Positions 36,622 to 48,945 of a stretch of DNA of 64,000 nt are shown one piece after another (positions within the stretch are counted from its first letter, which is position 1; each line of letters opens with the position of its first letter). The position numbers were made by a program, and so were the translations under genes. The notes below the pieces were generated by a model. It did no database searches. It saw only the letters and a list, made by a program, of their open reading frames with translations, and was not told where the DNA came from. The stretch covers positions 1,166,236 through 1,230,235 of the forward strand of contig NW_021167081.1 of NCBI RefSeq assembly GCF_003711515.1, in the 5' to 3' direction. The stretch comes from Sodiomyces alkalinus F11. Its lineage: Eukaryota > Ascomycota > Sordariomycetes > Glomerellales > Plectosphaerellaceae.

Positions 36622-38160
36622 ATGCGTTTCTCCAACATCGTCGCCGCCGGCCTGGCATTGGGCTCTGGTCTGGTCGCCGCCGCCCCTACCGACCCGGTAC
36701 CGACGACTGAAGTGGACTTGGAGAACCCCCAGACCATTGAGGACTTCCAGGCTCTGGCATTGAAGACTCTCCAGGAGGCAGAAGAATCGGGTGTCGCGAA
36801 GCGCAGCAATGGCTGTTCTCTGGCCAATGCCCGTCTCCGAAGGGACTGGTGAGTAGAGTGTTTTATTTTCTTTTTTATTTTCTTTTTTATTTATTTATTT
36901 TATTCATTTTCTTCTCGTTTTGGCCTTTCAATACCCTCTTCTTGATGCTTACTCGCCATCGCGCGCCTTCCAGGGAGCACATGTCCAAGTGCGAGAGAAA
37001 GGACTACATCAAGGCGGTCCAGTGCCTCTGGCGCCTCCCCACCCGCGCCCCCGAATTCTCGGCCGCCCAGAACTACTTCGACGACTTCGTCGCCATCCAC
37101 CTCAGCCTGACCGACTTCATCCACGGCACCGGCAACTTCCTCACCTGGCACAGGTACCTCATGTTCCTCTGGGAGGAGACCCTCCGCAACGACTGCGGCT
37201 ACAAGGGCGCCCTGCCCTACTGGAACTGGTTCAAGTACCAGGACAACCTGGCAGCGTCGCCCGTCTTCGATGGCAGCGACACCAGCTTGGGCGGAGATGG
37301 CGAGTACTTTGCCCACAACGGCAGTCTCGTTGGCGGAGGACGTGTCTGGCTCCCCTCCGGCGAGGGCGGTGGTGTAAGTGCTTTTTTTCTTTTCTCTTTT
37401 CTCTTTTCTCTTTTCATCCTCTTTCCAAGTTTCCCTCGCCATGGCTTGAACACCCAGTACTAAACCACATACCATCCTTACTAGTGCGTCAAGAGCGGCC
37501 CGTTCAAGGAGTAAGTTTCCTCGTCCCGCTTCTATACGACTAGAAATACAGACAAGTCAGACTGACGCCCGACAACCAGCTTCACCATCAACCTCGGCCC
37601 TATCCGCCCTGCCATGGACGGCTACCTGCCCCTGATGACCAACCAACTCGACTATAACCCCCGGTGCCAACGCCGCGACCTCACCAACGCCGCTTCGGCA
37701 TACTTCACTGCTGAGAGCCTCTACGATATCCTCATGGGCGACCACTCGGCAACCATCGCCGCCTTCCAGGATGAGCTACAGGGTCCCCAGGGAACCCTTC
37801 GCCTGCAGTACGTACACACTTTTGCTTCATCTATTCCATGGCTGACCTCGCTTCTCTCCACACAGCGGCGCCGGCCATTACTCCATGGGCGGAGACGGCT
37901 CCGACGTCTTCACCTCGCTCAACGACCCCGCCTTCTACCAGCACCACGCCATGATCGACCGCGTCTACTGGATCTGGCAGGTCCTCCACCCCAGGGAAGC
38001 CGACACCATTGCCGGCACCCGCACCTTCCGCAACATGCCCCCGAGCCCCGACGCCACCGTCGATGATATCCTCGACATGGGCGTGCTCGGCCCCCACCTG
38101 CCCATCAAGTCCATGTTCGACACTCTCAGCGGCGAGCCCCTGTGCTATATTTACGTCTAG
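36622..38160 (+). CDS. Secreted short tyrosinase (polyphenol oxidase)
   Basis: Five exons: 36622-36848, 36974-37373, 37485-37510, 37580-37807 and 37866-38160, giving 391 residues. A signal peptide (about 1-20) is followed by a propeptide ending in Lys-Arg at 60-61, a likely Kex2 site. The copper A histidines are His118, His126 (IHGTGNF) and His135 (TWHRY). Copper B has the HGAGH pair His294 and His298, formed across the last intron, and a later HH at 320-321 in YQHHAMIDRVYW. The protein should oxidise phenols to quinones outside the cell. It lacks the long C-terminal lid domain of classic tyrosinases, matching the short fungal type. Exon 3 is only 26 nt. The substrate cannot be told from sequence. 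Confidence 0.93.
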
Positions 38161-39284
38161 ATAATTCAACTCCCAATGGATTGCATTCTTGGAGGCTGTG
38201 CCGACCTGGCAATGGCTCATTTGCGTCACATATAGAGAACATTCATGCGCACATACATTCCAAGTTAGTAATAATATAGAGAGCATCATACAGCCCAGTT
38301 TTAGTTCTCCATTGGGTGGTTTACCCGTCCAACTTGGTTGGACCCGTCGCCACGCCAAGTGTTTCTTCACACCCTCCCTATCTCTGAACCAGCCTCTCCT
38401 TGCGCTGTCTCCTCGCCAACCAAAGTACGGAATGGAACACCGCAAGCATGGTTCGCGTACCTAAAGCATACAATGTACAACGAACGCATGTATGCTTTGT
38501 CAGGCGGCCAAAAATAGGGGGACGTCCAGCCCTTGATACCACAGCGCTGGTATGCTCCGGTATCATGACCCAGGCAGGCTGTCATCTCCGTCCAACTTCA
38601 TCAGCTGCTGCGCCGCAGGTAATTATCCCCTGGAAGCCGAGGGTTTCAACCCCTGTCTAGGCAGGCGGGTTTTACCACCCAGGATCACTACCGGGTGTCC
38701 CTACTATCAAAAACCCGGTTAATAAAACGACCCCGGTTTCTGGGACGTCTAGTCTCTTCCTCCACTTCCCAATGGGACTTTGGCAAGTTGCACAAGTGCT
38801 CTTCAGGTCCGATATGCCGAGTTTATGTTACATTATCATCTATCGGATTGCATTCTGCAGGGGCCAGGGCGGGCTGGATTTTCCCGGTTTGTATTATCAT
38901 ACTTCGCAGTTCATCACAGATGCCAGCTGGGGAAAAGAGGAAACAAGTTTAAAGTTCTTGACATCGTCTCAATTTGTTCGCGTCTGTTTCTAACCGGTTC
39001 ATATGCTCCTTGACCTTGCGGTGGGTGTCACGAACAGAAAAGAGAAGCAAACAAGTGACGAATTTTCGCCTCATATGCCGGACCTATTTTTGATGACATG
39101 ATGAACAATATCCTCTCTATCGTCGTTTTTATCCCGCCAAATCCAAATGCCCGTAAACGCCAATCCTCATCTCGTCATAAGACAACAAATCTTGCGTTGC
39201 TTTGGCGAGGGGCCCCCCCTTGTTACCACGTCTCAGCCTTGAGATATTTGTTCGCTTCGCTTTCGGGTTCATCCTTAACCCACT
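38161..39284. other. Convergent intergenic region, no gene seen
   Basis: It separates two convergent genes. Positions 38,600-38,750 are rich in short inverted words such as ACCCGG and CCGGGT but show no clear element. No coding frame is supported. Confidence 0.5.
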
Positions 39285-42200
39285 CTAGAACGCATGGCCT
39301 TGATGTGGAGGGCGATAGCCTGGTTGAGGTCGCGGACCATAGGGACTTGCCGGCGACTGGGGGCGAGACCCCCCACCGAACTGGCCGTGAGGTAGTGGCG
39401 GCATGGGGCCCAAAGGCGGTGGCGGTCCCTGTCGCATGCGGCCCGGAGGAGCAGGCATCGGCCTGTACCCACCGCCTTGCTGCGGTGGCATGGGCGCCCC
39501 ACCATACGGCGGTTGCTGTTGCGGCCGAGGGAGCCCGTACGGGCCTGGCCCGCCGCCGCGACCCATGTTATTCGGCTGCCAGCCTGGTTGAGCGTAGATC
39601 GGCTGCGAATACCCTTGCTGCGGGAACGGGGGCTGTTGGTGCATCTGCTGTTGCTGTGGATGAGCTGCGTGCTGGACGGCTTGGTTGTTGAGTCCTTGCT
39701 TCATGTGCTGCCTCTCTCGCTCTCGAGCCTCGATTGTACCGAGCAGCCCACCGCCGGGAGACTGGGGCCTAGTGCCACCGCCTCCCCCGGCCACGTTGAC
39801 AAGGGGCGCGCCCGTCATCCGTGCGATCTGCTCCTGTTCTCGTGCCGATAAGTGAGACGCCATCTCCCCCGAGCTTCCAATGTCTAGAGCGTGGTTGGCA
39901 CCTCGAGAGCCTGGCCGCTGAAGCAGGTCAGCCGAGTTACGCCTCAGATGCGTCAAGAGATCCTGCGAAGAGCGTCGCCGGCCCACAAACGGCTCCGGAG
40001 TTTTCGACCGTCTCATGTAAGCTTGGTTGGACGGGGTACGGTTGTGTCCGCCCTGGCCGGCTCCCGGTTGCCGGAGCCCCCGCCCAGCGTCATCCATATC
40101 GTCGGCGTTATGACGAGCCGCCATGGCAGGAGAGTAAGGTTGGTGGCCATCAGGATTCACCAGTGTAGCCGGTTGCTTTCGCGGACTGGCACCATAATTC
40201 ATGGTAGGACCAAAGTTGACATCCGGAATGTCGTAACCAGCGTTCGGGACTGGCGGCACGGGAGGCTCGCTACCAACCGTCTTCAGCACGCCCGCCCGAG
40301 GTCGATCCACCGATTCCTGAGTCTCGCTAGACTTATGAGTGCTGGCATAGTCCGGGCTGGTAACGGAGGAACCGTCATCATAACGACTACTCGCAACGCT
40401 TCGCTCACTGAACTGGCGGTGAATTGGTTGCTCCGAAGCCGGTGTCCTTCCGCCCACTGGCTTGCGATGAATGGGCGGAGACGTCTCCAGCTGGCCTCCC
40501 CGGGCGGCTGATGCGTCGGCCGTTGTGGTGTGCGGTCGCTGATCCCGGAACTGAGGCGGTGGCTGTCCGTAACCTCGACCTCTCGTCTCCGGTGTGGGTA
40601 CACGGCCAGGCCCGCCCATGGGAGGTGTTCGGGCTCCATCCGGGCGGGAAAAGTTGTTGTACGGTGGCTGCAGAGGACCGCCGCCTGGGCCGCCCTGTTG
40701 ATAGTTGGGAGGCATGGGGCTGTGGGGCCCAGGGTTCGGCGGAGGGCCATACCCGGGCTGAGCTAGCTGGGGCCTAGACATTTGTTGATTCAAGAGCGGG
40801 ATCGCAGGGAGCGCGGAGCCGGGGGGCCTCATAGCTTCATTGGGTCCGTTCTCGTTAGCATTGGCTCCTATAGGGCTGGCGTGAGGATGTACCGATGGTT
40901 GCGCGAACGCGGCATTGTCCCCGTCCCTTCTCCCTTCGGAATGAGGGCCGCCAGGATGGTCTCCGCTTGGGAGCGCGAGCCCGCCAGCCTTGACCATGTG
41001 AGACAAGGTGGAATTGGAAAGCCGGCTGTTGGCCTTTCGAAGATCAGGAGAGTGGTATGGCTTGCTCACCGGCCTGGACCGGGGTCCGTGGTTAAATGCT
41101 GGAGGCTGGGATACCGGCTCTGGGGTCTGCAGGTTGCGCAGGGTCTCGAGCGGAGGCGGGGTATTGCGAGAGAGCTGCTCGTCGTCTGAGCTCATTCCTT
41201 CCAGGGTTCCAGCCCTATCACGCATGATACTCCTCATGGCGATGGGCTGGCGTTGGCCATTTGCGTTCATATACGGGTCGTTGTCAAACCCTCCTACGGG
41301 TTGCGGACGGAAAGCGCCGTAGCCGTGCGTGTTAGGGCCCGATGGGTTGGCAGTATTCATGGCTGATGGCCCCTCGTCGGCGAATCCAACGCGGGGTTTT
41401 GGTTGCTGGCTGGGCGACCCGTTCCCGGCGCTGAGGCGGTTGCTGAGGCGACTGTTACTCCTGCTGTTGTTCCTGCTGTGCGATTTGGGCTCGGGCGAAT
41501 CGTCCATCGAGTTCATCTTCTGTCCGGTGAGTTCCTTGAGTTGCTTTCGCCACTCCCGCTCGGACCAAGAGGAGCTCCCTTCGGTCAATATTAAGCCGGA
41601 CACATCTTGAATGTCCATATAGCCGTATCTCTTGCTCTTGGGCATGGCGAACATGAGTGACCTCGGATCCAGGACGCTGGCAACAAGCCGCCCGGGACGA
41701 CCGTAGAGGTTGAAGGTATCCCACGTCGGAAAGAGAAAACGAAGAAGCATTTCGAAACCGCTAACCATGGGGTGGTTTTCCGGCATGATGAAAACAAATC
41801 CCTCCGTTGAAGAAGGCGGTTCCGAGTGGATGGTGATATTGCCCTCAATCTTGAGAAGCGTCGAAGCATCCACGAGCGACTTGGCCTGAGGGTAAATGGC
41901 ATACGCAGAGTACGAATCGGTAATCGAAGCGATCGGCTTGGCTTTCTTCTGCTTCTTACCCTCCACTTTCGTGTCGTAGAACTTGATATCGCCCTTGAGA
42001 TTCGGCACGGGTGAGCGGTCGTATGGCGACCGCTTCTTCAGCTCCTTCAGTTGTTTCTGATATTCCTTCTCGTCGGGCGGTGTGATAACACACCAGCACC
42101 GCCGCCAAGGAACTCCAGCGCCAAATCGAACCCTGACCCATTCTTCCGTCTTGAACTTCGCTCTTTCCATGACGATATTAATATTGTTGAGGGTCTTGCC

Positions 42201-43413
42201 CTTGCCGGCAATTAGAGCGCCCGTATAGGCTTCCTGCAAAGTAGAGTGCTCGTACATGGCTAGACGAATGCCGGCCGTCCATTGGATGAGTGACTGGTGG
42301 GAGTTGAAGTGGAGGAGATATCGGTTCCTGCCTGCGGTAGAGATACTGAGGATGTTCTGCAAGGGTTGTTCGTCGTTCGACCTCGTAGGAAGCGATTCAA
42401 TCTGCCACGATGCCCAGATTTCCGTCAGCTAGTAGTCCATATAACTGCACATATCGAAGTAACCTAATAAAAAAGGTCCGGCCGTGGTGCCGGCAGCAAT
42501 GGGGGGCTGAGCGGAATGGCGTGATTTGCAGCAACACATACCATTTTGATAGAGGCGTCCGTCAGGTTAATGAATTTTGGCAGCACTTCACCGTCTTCGC
42601 CAGCTGCATCGAGCTCAGCGGCATCCCAGAGGGATAGGACCGTGCCGACGAGCTGGGCGAAACATTCTGTCCAGGTGCGATCTGGGTTGGGACGGCCCTC
42701 TGAGATGCACATGTCAGACTTCAATGCCACGAGGGAAAATATCCAGACGAGCACGTGTTTGATGAGGGTAACCCCTGAATGGGGCAAAACTGCCGAAGGG
42801 AAGGGGGGCAAGAGGCAGGTGACGAAGGGTGAGGAAACGCACGTGTATTTTGGTCGTCAAGCTTTAGGAAATAACCCTCCTGGTATAGCTTGTTCGCATG
42901 GCTGTTGAGGAACGTGAAGATGGGCTGTAGCTCCGGAATGGTGTCCTCGGTGACATCCATGAGGGGCGGTTGGTATGTCTGTACAAGCGAGAGTGGGCGG
43001 TTGCTGTTGTTCCTTGGGCGACGACGGCCAGTGGAAGGGCTTCCCGATGTACTTAAAGGCGATCCGTTGACAGGTGACGCATCAGAATCGGGCGCCGAGC
43101 GAACCTGAGTTCTGGGCGGAGTGCTGGGGCGCTGGCCAAAAGAACTTGATGGCAGGTCCGAGGTGGGAAGAACTGGAAATGGCTCCGGGTCTGGCTGGGC
43201 AGCGGCAGGCCGAGGCTTGGCGGCGTCGGATATGCTGGAAACCTTGTTGTTCCTGGAGGCTCGATACTGATTGTTGTCGTCAGAACCGGCGAGGAAAACT
43301 GGCGAATCGTCGCGGGGCGGAGAGGAGGCCGGCGTCGAGGTGGTTAAAGAGGAAGAGGGAGAGGAAAACGGAGATTTGGACAGATCGCGGTGACTGCCAG
43401 AAAACTGGGACAT
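39285..43413 (-). CDS. Caf120/Skg3-like PH-domain protein
   Basis: Minus-strand exons are 43413-42843, 42699-42542 and 42401-39285, for 1,281 residues. The first 190 are Ser/Pro rich. A split pleckstrin-homology domain follows (YQEGYFLKLDDQNT, then RTWTECFAQLVGTVLSLWD and RYLLHFNSHQSLIQWTAGI). A second conserved block extends to about residue 500 (WVRVRFGAGVPWRRCWCVI, FLFPTWDTFNLYGRPG, MDIQDVSGLIL). The remaining 750 residues are Pro/Gln/Gly/Asn rich and disordered, ending in a proline-rich tail. Yeast Caf120 and Skg3 are cortical, bud-neck or CCR4-NOT-linked proteins; which role this protein plays is not known. The introns have clean GTGCGT and GTATGT donors. I am confident of the family, less so of the exact orthologue. 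Confidence 0.85.
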
Positions 43414-46400
43414 AAACGACAGGACTATCCAGGTTGGGAGATCAGTTAGTCGTAAGCACCCTCCATACGTCCCATCAAGTACTCTGTACTCCGTAGCCCT
43501 CCCGTGTCAGGGAACAATCGGCATTACACAAGGGGATGCGAGATAATAATTGGCCAAGGAGGAAAAGAGAGAAAGAACAACTGAAGAGGGGGGATTCTGA
43601 AGTGGGGAGTGCGACGCAGGTGGAAGGAGCAAGGGTCAGAAGTGGAAAGGACGCCAGCAATAAATAGTACACACGATAGTACCTAGAATTAATGGGAAGA
43701 CCGTTACGGAAGAAAGAGCCACTAATTGCTAGCGGACTGCGCTGAGGGTGGATGCGTTACAGGTACCTTATGAAGTACTGTAAGCTGATGTGTCCCACAA
43801 CGCTTCCCAGGACCTCCTAGGTACATGTGCGTTGTGCGAGTGCAAGTCTGTGTGTGCGTATGTGTGCAAGGTAAGGTAGGTATAAGTGTAGCGTGGTGGG
43901 CTGCCACCAAAGGACGCGGCGTACGGAGTACCGGCATCCGTATGGACACCTCATCTCATACGGGAAGCATGTGGCATGTAGGTTGCGTATTACAAAGAGG
44001 CTGAGTAAACCATCCCCCAAAATACCAATGGTGCTGAGAGGTTCTTGCTGGATCTGTGTGGTACCACAATTTCGCGCTGACGACTTGGTCTGGGAAGGGT
44101 ATGGCCAGATAACCAGACCCTGCTTCGTTTGGCGCCAATGAACGGTGGGACAGCAGACCCGACATCGTCCAGTGGGGTCCAGGCTAGTGGGAGATTGGGC
44201 AAGGGGTTGAGATCGCTGCAACATATCTGACGTGCCCGGGGAACGGTAACTCCCTTTCGCACCCTGTTCCGTGCCACAACCTCACCGACTTGGACCCCCC
44301 CTTGTCACCGTAGAGTGACCGTCGGGGTGTGACGACATCCCAAGAATTCTCGAGCGTTACCTGGGATGCCCCCAGCCTCTCCAAATATGTTTCCCTGCAC
44401 TTGCAACAAAACGAGAGGATTCAACACAGAAAACTTGCAATTTTCCAAGTCCGGCGGCGAGGGATCATCATGGATGACGTGGGGCTAAGAAAAAAAAAAG
44501 AAAAAGGAGAGGAGAGGAGAAAGAAACGTAAAGTAAGTCTCAGAACAAGAGAAGGGGGGAGGGACGGAATAACCTAGCGGGGGAAAAACAGGAAGAGAAA
44601 AAGGAAGGAAAAAGGGAAGAAAGGAAGGAAAAAGAAAAGGAATACGAGGGCACCGCCATAGCAACAGCCAAAACCATACCTCGTTTGCGACCTGTCCCCT
44701 TTGTGCCCGAGCCGGTCGAATCGGTGCTCATGAGCCTCATCTCCGGTGAGCGTATCGGGCGGGATCAATGGGTACCTAGGGGAGAGGAGCCGCAGTTGGG
44801 TGTCTCGGATTCTTCGGATGCTCGAATTCGGAGGAATGTTGACGCGTTTCCAGGAAGAATGAGATGTCGATGAGGCGATGTGAGTCCGAGAGTGAAACCG
44901 CGACGAGAAAGATGGCGAAGAGGAAGGAGGAAGAGAGGAGGCGAGGCGCTCAAGAATGGCGGGATATGTTGATAAAGGAGAGTATGAGATATAGAAGATG
45001 AAAGGGAGGAATCCAAACGGAACTTAGGTCGCCTGTAATAACAAAGCATCCGTGGAACAAACGGGGATGAGTAAGGTTAAAGTAAACCGATCTAGATGCA
45101 ACCAGCAGAAAACACGCCGCTTTGTATTCTCGGCTTCCAATAGCGGTCAATGGTGGAAGACGTAATCTGGCGGTACTGAGTAACGAGTTCAAGTCTTGTT
45201 AGTGCGGGCCCCAAAGAGAAGAGAAGTGACAACGCCCCGGGCGAGAATGAATGACTCGGGCATCTCTTCCTCATCGACTCGTAATGTACGCATATGCCAA
45301 GGGCCAAGGTTAAGGCTGGGTACGACTTACACAGCTTTGCGTCCGATAGACAAGTCTATACACTCACCTGGTGTTCTTGGTCTGAATTACTCTCTCGTAA
45401 ACCGCACCGTACCGACAGGCCAGGCCACCCAAGCTGATGGAGGTCTTTTAGGTTATTCCCAGAAGAAGAAAAGTCGATCGGGACGAATGACCTCGTGAAT
45501 CTGCGAGAGACCTAGGAGGCTAGGACAAGACTCGGGTTCCAGCGACGCCGGAAATGCAGCGGGTGGTCTCACAGTATCTTGGTGCTGAGGAGTAACTAAT
45601 GATGCAAGTAACAGGATTATCGAAAGAAATCCATAGTTCGTCAGAGGAGAAGCTTTTGGGAATAGGGAGAACATCCAGATCAGGACTGTTAAGTCAAATG
45701 TACGAAGTATTTATTCGTCCCGACGGGATCTAGGTACGGATAAGCACGGATCTCATCACAGACGAGCTCCCGCAGATACATCGTAATACTCCGTTACCGC
45801 ATGTCTTCTTTTCGCCGTCTCATCCAGTTGTTAAGACCTTCCAACCAATAAATAGGTTCCCGGATTACGCAGGCACATGTACAACATTCTGGGCCGCGGG
45901 TGCCCCCATATGTCCGGAGAATGCACGGATGTGGCTTACCTACCCCAGGAATAGACGATCGGCCAGTCAGAGGACGGGCAGGACATTATTAAATACAGCT
46001 TGGTGTCCCGTATTCGCTTAGTCAAGGGTGTGGAATCAAGACAACAACTCGTATGCGCCTGCCACTCCGTGAAGATGGATGCCTCCCAGCCGAAGAATCG
46101 GCATTGTTTTCCCCTTCTTTTGGTTCGGGGGGGTTTTTTTTTCTTTTTTTTTTTTTTTTCTTTGCAGAGTCAGCAAAGCTGATTATGTCTCATGGAAGTG
46201 CTCAGCAGGAGGTATTAGTCGCTATGTCCCACCACGTGGTCCGTCCTTCGTACGAAGTGCACCATTTCCATTCAGTTCATTGGTCTGCATCGGTACATGT
46301 AGGTACATACTGCGTAGATGGGCCTGGACAAGTTCCATATCAACCGGTTAATAATAAAAGACGATTACGGGTTTGGGCGGCAGTTTGTGACAAGCGGCTA

Positions 46401-46751
46401 GCCCGGGGCGCTCGGGTTGGCAAGCCGCTCCTGTCTTTGCCCCGAAAAGGGACTGGATGGCAGTGCGCCTCTCTGAAACAGACTGGGGATAAACAGATCC
46501 GGCATTACATGCACGAGAAGAATGATCGTAGCAAAATACGATGGAAATAGTGTAGTGCGGTGACGCCGCGGGCATAGGACAGACGCATCAGCGCGTCGCT
46601 TGTCCACAGTCGTGGCGGCAACGGACTCTTGGCCCATCGAGTGGCTGGCTTGGGAAAATGCTCCACCGTATCTCCACCTGCCGGGGTTTCTCGAGGGTCT
46701 GGGGAGAGAGGAATGGGAAGATGCGGGTTTCGCTTTCGAGAAGGGGGAGCG
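43414..46751. other. Gene-free upstream region with purine and poly-T tracts
   Basis: This is the 5' side of the PH-domain gene. A G/A-rich tract lies at 44,485-44,640 and a G7T10-type homopolymer with poly-T at 46,127-46,162. Short minus- and plus-strand open frames show no coding character. Positions 43,740-43,940 again carry GGTACC, AAGTACT and TACGGAGTA words. Confidence 0.5.
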
Positions 46752-46940
46752 ATGAACGAATGAACGAATGAACGAATGAACGAATGAACGAATGAACGAA
46801 TGAACGAATGAACGAATGAACGAATGAACGAATGAACGAATNNNNNNNNNNATGAACGAATGAACGAATGAACGAATGAACGAATGAACGAATGAACGAA
46901 TGAACGAATGAACGAATGAACGAATGAACGAATGAACGAA
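46752..46940 (+). repeat. 8-bp minisatellite (ATGAACGA)n with assembly gap
   Basis: A perfect head-to-tail array of ATGAACGA runs from 46752 to 46841 and from 46852 to 46940, split by ten N. Both sides are uniform, about eleven units each, so the true length is unknown. The unit contains ATG but no coding function is evident. Confidence 0.95.
46842..46851. other. Assembly gap of 10 N
   Basis: Ten undetermined bases sit exactly inside the minisatellite. A gap this short in a perfect repeat is probably an estimate or a collapsed array rather than ten real bases. Confidence 0.95.
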
Positions 46941-48089
46941 TACGAGTGTTCGAAAATAGGTGGGTGAATCAGGTGGATCGCATTCTTATTGACAACGTCT
47001 ACTCCGTAGACCTGTTTGCGAAAAGAGGACGCGACCAGGCCGTGCTTCCTGTTTCGCTGTCACTTGGCTAGGACCCATTCCTCAGTATCACCCAGTATCA
47101 CGGAGTAAGAAGAGCAATGACGCCAGGCACATTCCTTAGCGCAATGGCTTAAAGGTATGTTCTCTGGTTCGCATGTTCTCTGTTCGCACAGACTTGTCAT
47201 ATGTCACGCTGCGCGAGCAATCACTCGACATGTGGATAGAAGATGCGAGGATGGTGATGATGGACGCGTCAGTGTTATCGATCCGGCTCCATAGTAAAAC
47301 GTCGCCTGCAAGAACGGATGAGCTTCTTGATTCCAATAAACATCGACAGCCACCCTGGTACCGTTGCGCTACTGCACAAGCTGGAGACGATCGAAGTTGA
47401 TCGCTCTGAGCGAATCAATGGAGACGGGACTGACGCTCCTATTTAGGCGATGGTTGCGCGTTTGACTGGAAGGCTCAAACACTACGTTGTAAGGTGGTCC
47501 CTACCTAACCACAGATTTCACGTCTCCTTGGCCTCCCTTAGCGTCACGTTCCTTGACGTCACTTAACACGCCAAGGCGTGCCACGACCCTTGGTCTGCCC
47601 GCCCGTTTCTCGGCGGTCGCGGCGACGTCACCCCGAGTATAAGGACGCCATGCTCGGTAACCACTTCCAAAAAAGAAGCTGGGCTTCGACAAAGGGAGCC
47701 GATATACTCAGCCGTTTCCCAATACCTGGTTTATTAGATGGTGCACTCTGTTCGAGGTGGAACTGAGACCATGGGACATACGTAGCTTCTAGGTGCGGTG
47801 TCAGTTGGGCCTCTGTGCTCGTTTCGTTGGTGAACAAAGCATGTCCCGGGTCCTAAATCTGGTCTCTCCGAAATCACTACGAGCAAGGTATTTGGGAAAA
47901 GTACGTTGTATGTCGCGTCCGTCCTTCCTGGCTGACTTCAATGGCTGCTGTAGTGTAGTTCTTTCGCCCTCGGAGCCTCCTCGTCGAGGACAAATAATCC
48001 AATTGTCTTTGAGGTACCTATCTTGGTGTATCGTTCTGATTTCTCCAATTGCTCCTGTGCCTCCACATGGAGATGCCGGGTCTCGGCGT
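46941..48089. other. Intergenic region, no intact gene
   Basis: No supported coding frame occurs before the APH-like remnant. Minus-strand frames between 47,800 and 48,090 may be its decayed C-terminal part but carry nothing recognisable. Confidence 0.4.
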
Positions 48090-48945
48090 GTTGAAAAACC
48101 GGGGAACAACTTCTGAGCTAGGCTCCTCGAAGAGTTTGTCATATACCTACGTTGTGCAGCCTGATGGAAGATAGCGTTCAGTTGAGAGTGGTGCCTTAGC
48201 ACGTCGGCTATGGGCAGCGCCACGTCATTTATGAGTTCAAGGTTCCAGTCCTCTGCAAGCTGGTGACACTCAGGACCCTTAGCTAGCAAGATATTGTGGA
48301 AATGGATAAATTCTGAGCGGTACTCATGCCCCGTTATGCACGCCGATTCGCGCCCCGCGATCCACGGAGGTGGCGTGAATAACCGGCGGGGGATCGAGCC
48401 GGTCCGACCCTTCCACTTGCATGTCGTTGATGTGTATAGAGGAGAGGGGACCGACAACAGGGTGGTATACCCGTCGGTTGTATGTGGCAGTAGGGGTGGG
48501 AATTCGAGCTTCCGGAGTTGAGCCAGGGCATCGGTAAGTTATGAGTAGAAATGGTCGCGGCATGTCCTGGTATCCTTCATAAACGACTCGATATCGAGGA
48601 GGTATCCAGATACGTAGTCCAGGATAAGGTATGCTGGAGTTGTAGATTGGGTTCCGAGCCAGGGCTTCGTCTCGTCCGAAACCGTGGATGTGGGGATAGG
48701 GATGGTGGGTTTGTTTTGGGTATACCTGAACAACGAGTAGATTACCTTAGGTATTGTTGGAGAGAGCACTCCCTTGGCGGACTTTACCGCATCGCAGTCA
48801 CCTCGCTTTGGATCTTAGCCCAGTCGTCGCAAAGAGCAGGTTGCATCGGGACCCATTGAGTTCCATCGTCAGGAAACGTAACATAAAGCAGGTACCTGGT
48901 GCTATAGCTCCCATTACTTGAGCGGAGGACTTCACATGGCTTCAT
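48090..48945 (-). pseudogene. Decayed fungal APH-like phosphotransferase (aminoglycoside/choline kinase fold)
   Basis: Minus-strand fragments in different frames align in order with the fungal APH-like family as I remember it: RYLLYVTFPDDGTQWVPMQ, then IPTSTVSDETKPWLG and PAYLILDYVSGYLLDIESF. Next come DALAQLRKLEF, VVGPLSSIHINDMQVEG and EFIHFHNILLAKGPE, ending near RSLAQKLFP. At least three frame changes and one in-frame TAA (in FYS-stop-LTDALAQLR, where CAA would restore Gln) break it. The HGDLxxxN catalytic loop was not found. The protein cannot be made as such. Family assignment rests on remembered motif order and is moderately secure. Confidence 0.6.

Noticed and set aside
46053..46550. 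Open frame of 165 codons across a poly-T tract
   Set aside because: Driven by Phe codons from poly-T; no splice or family support.
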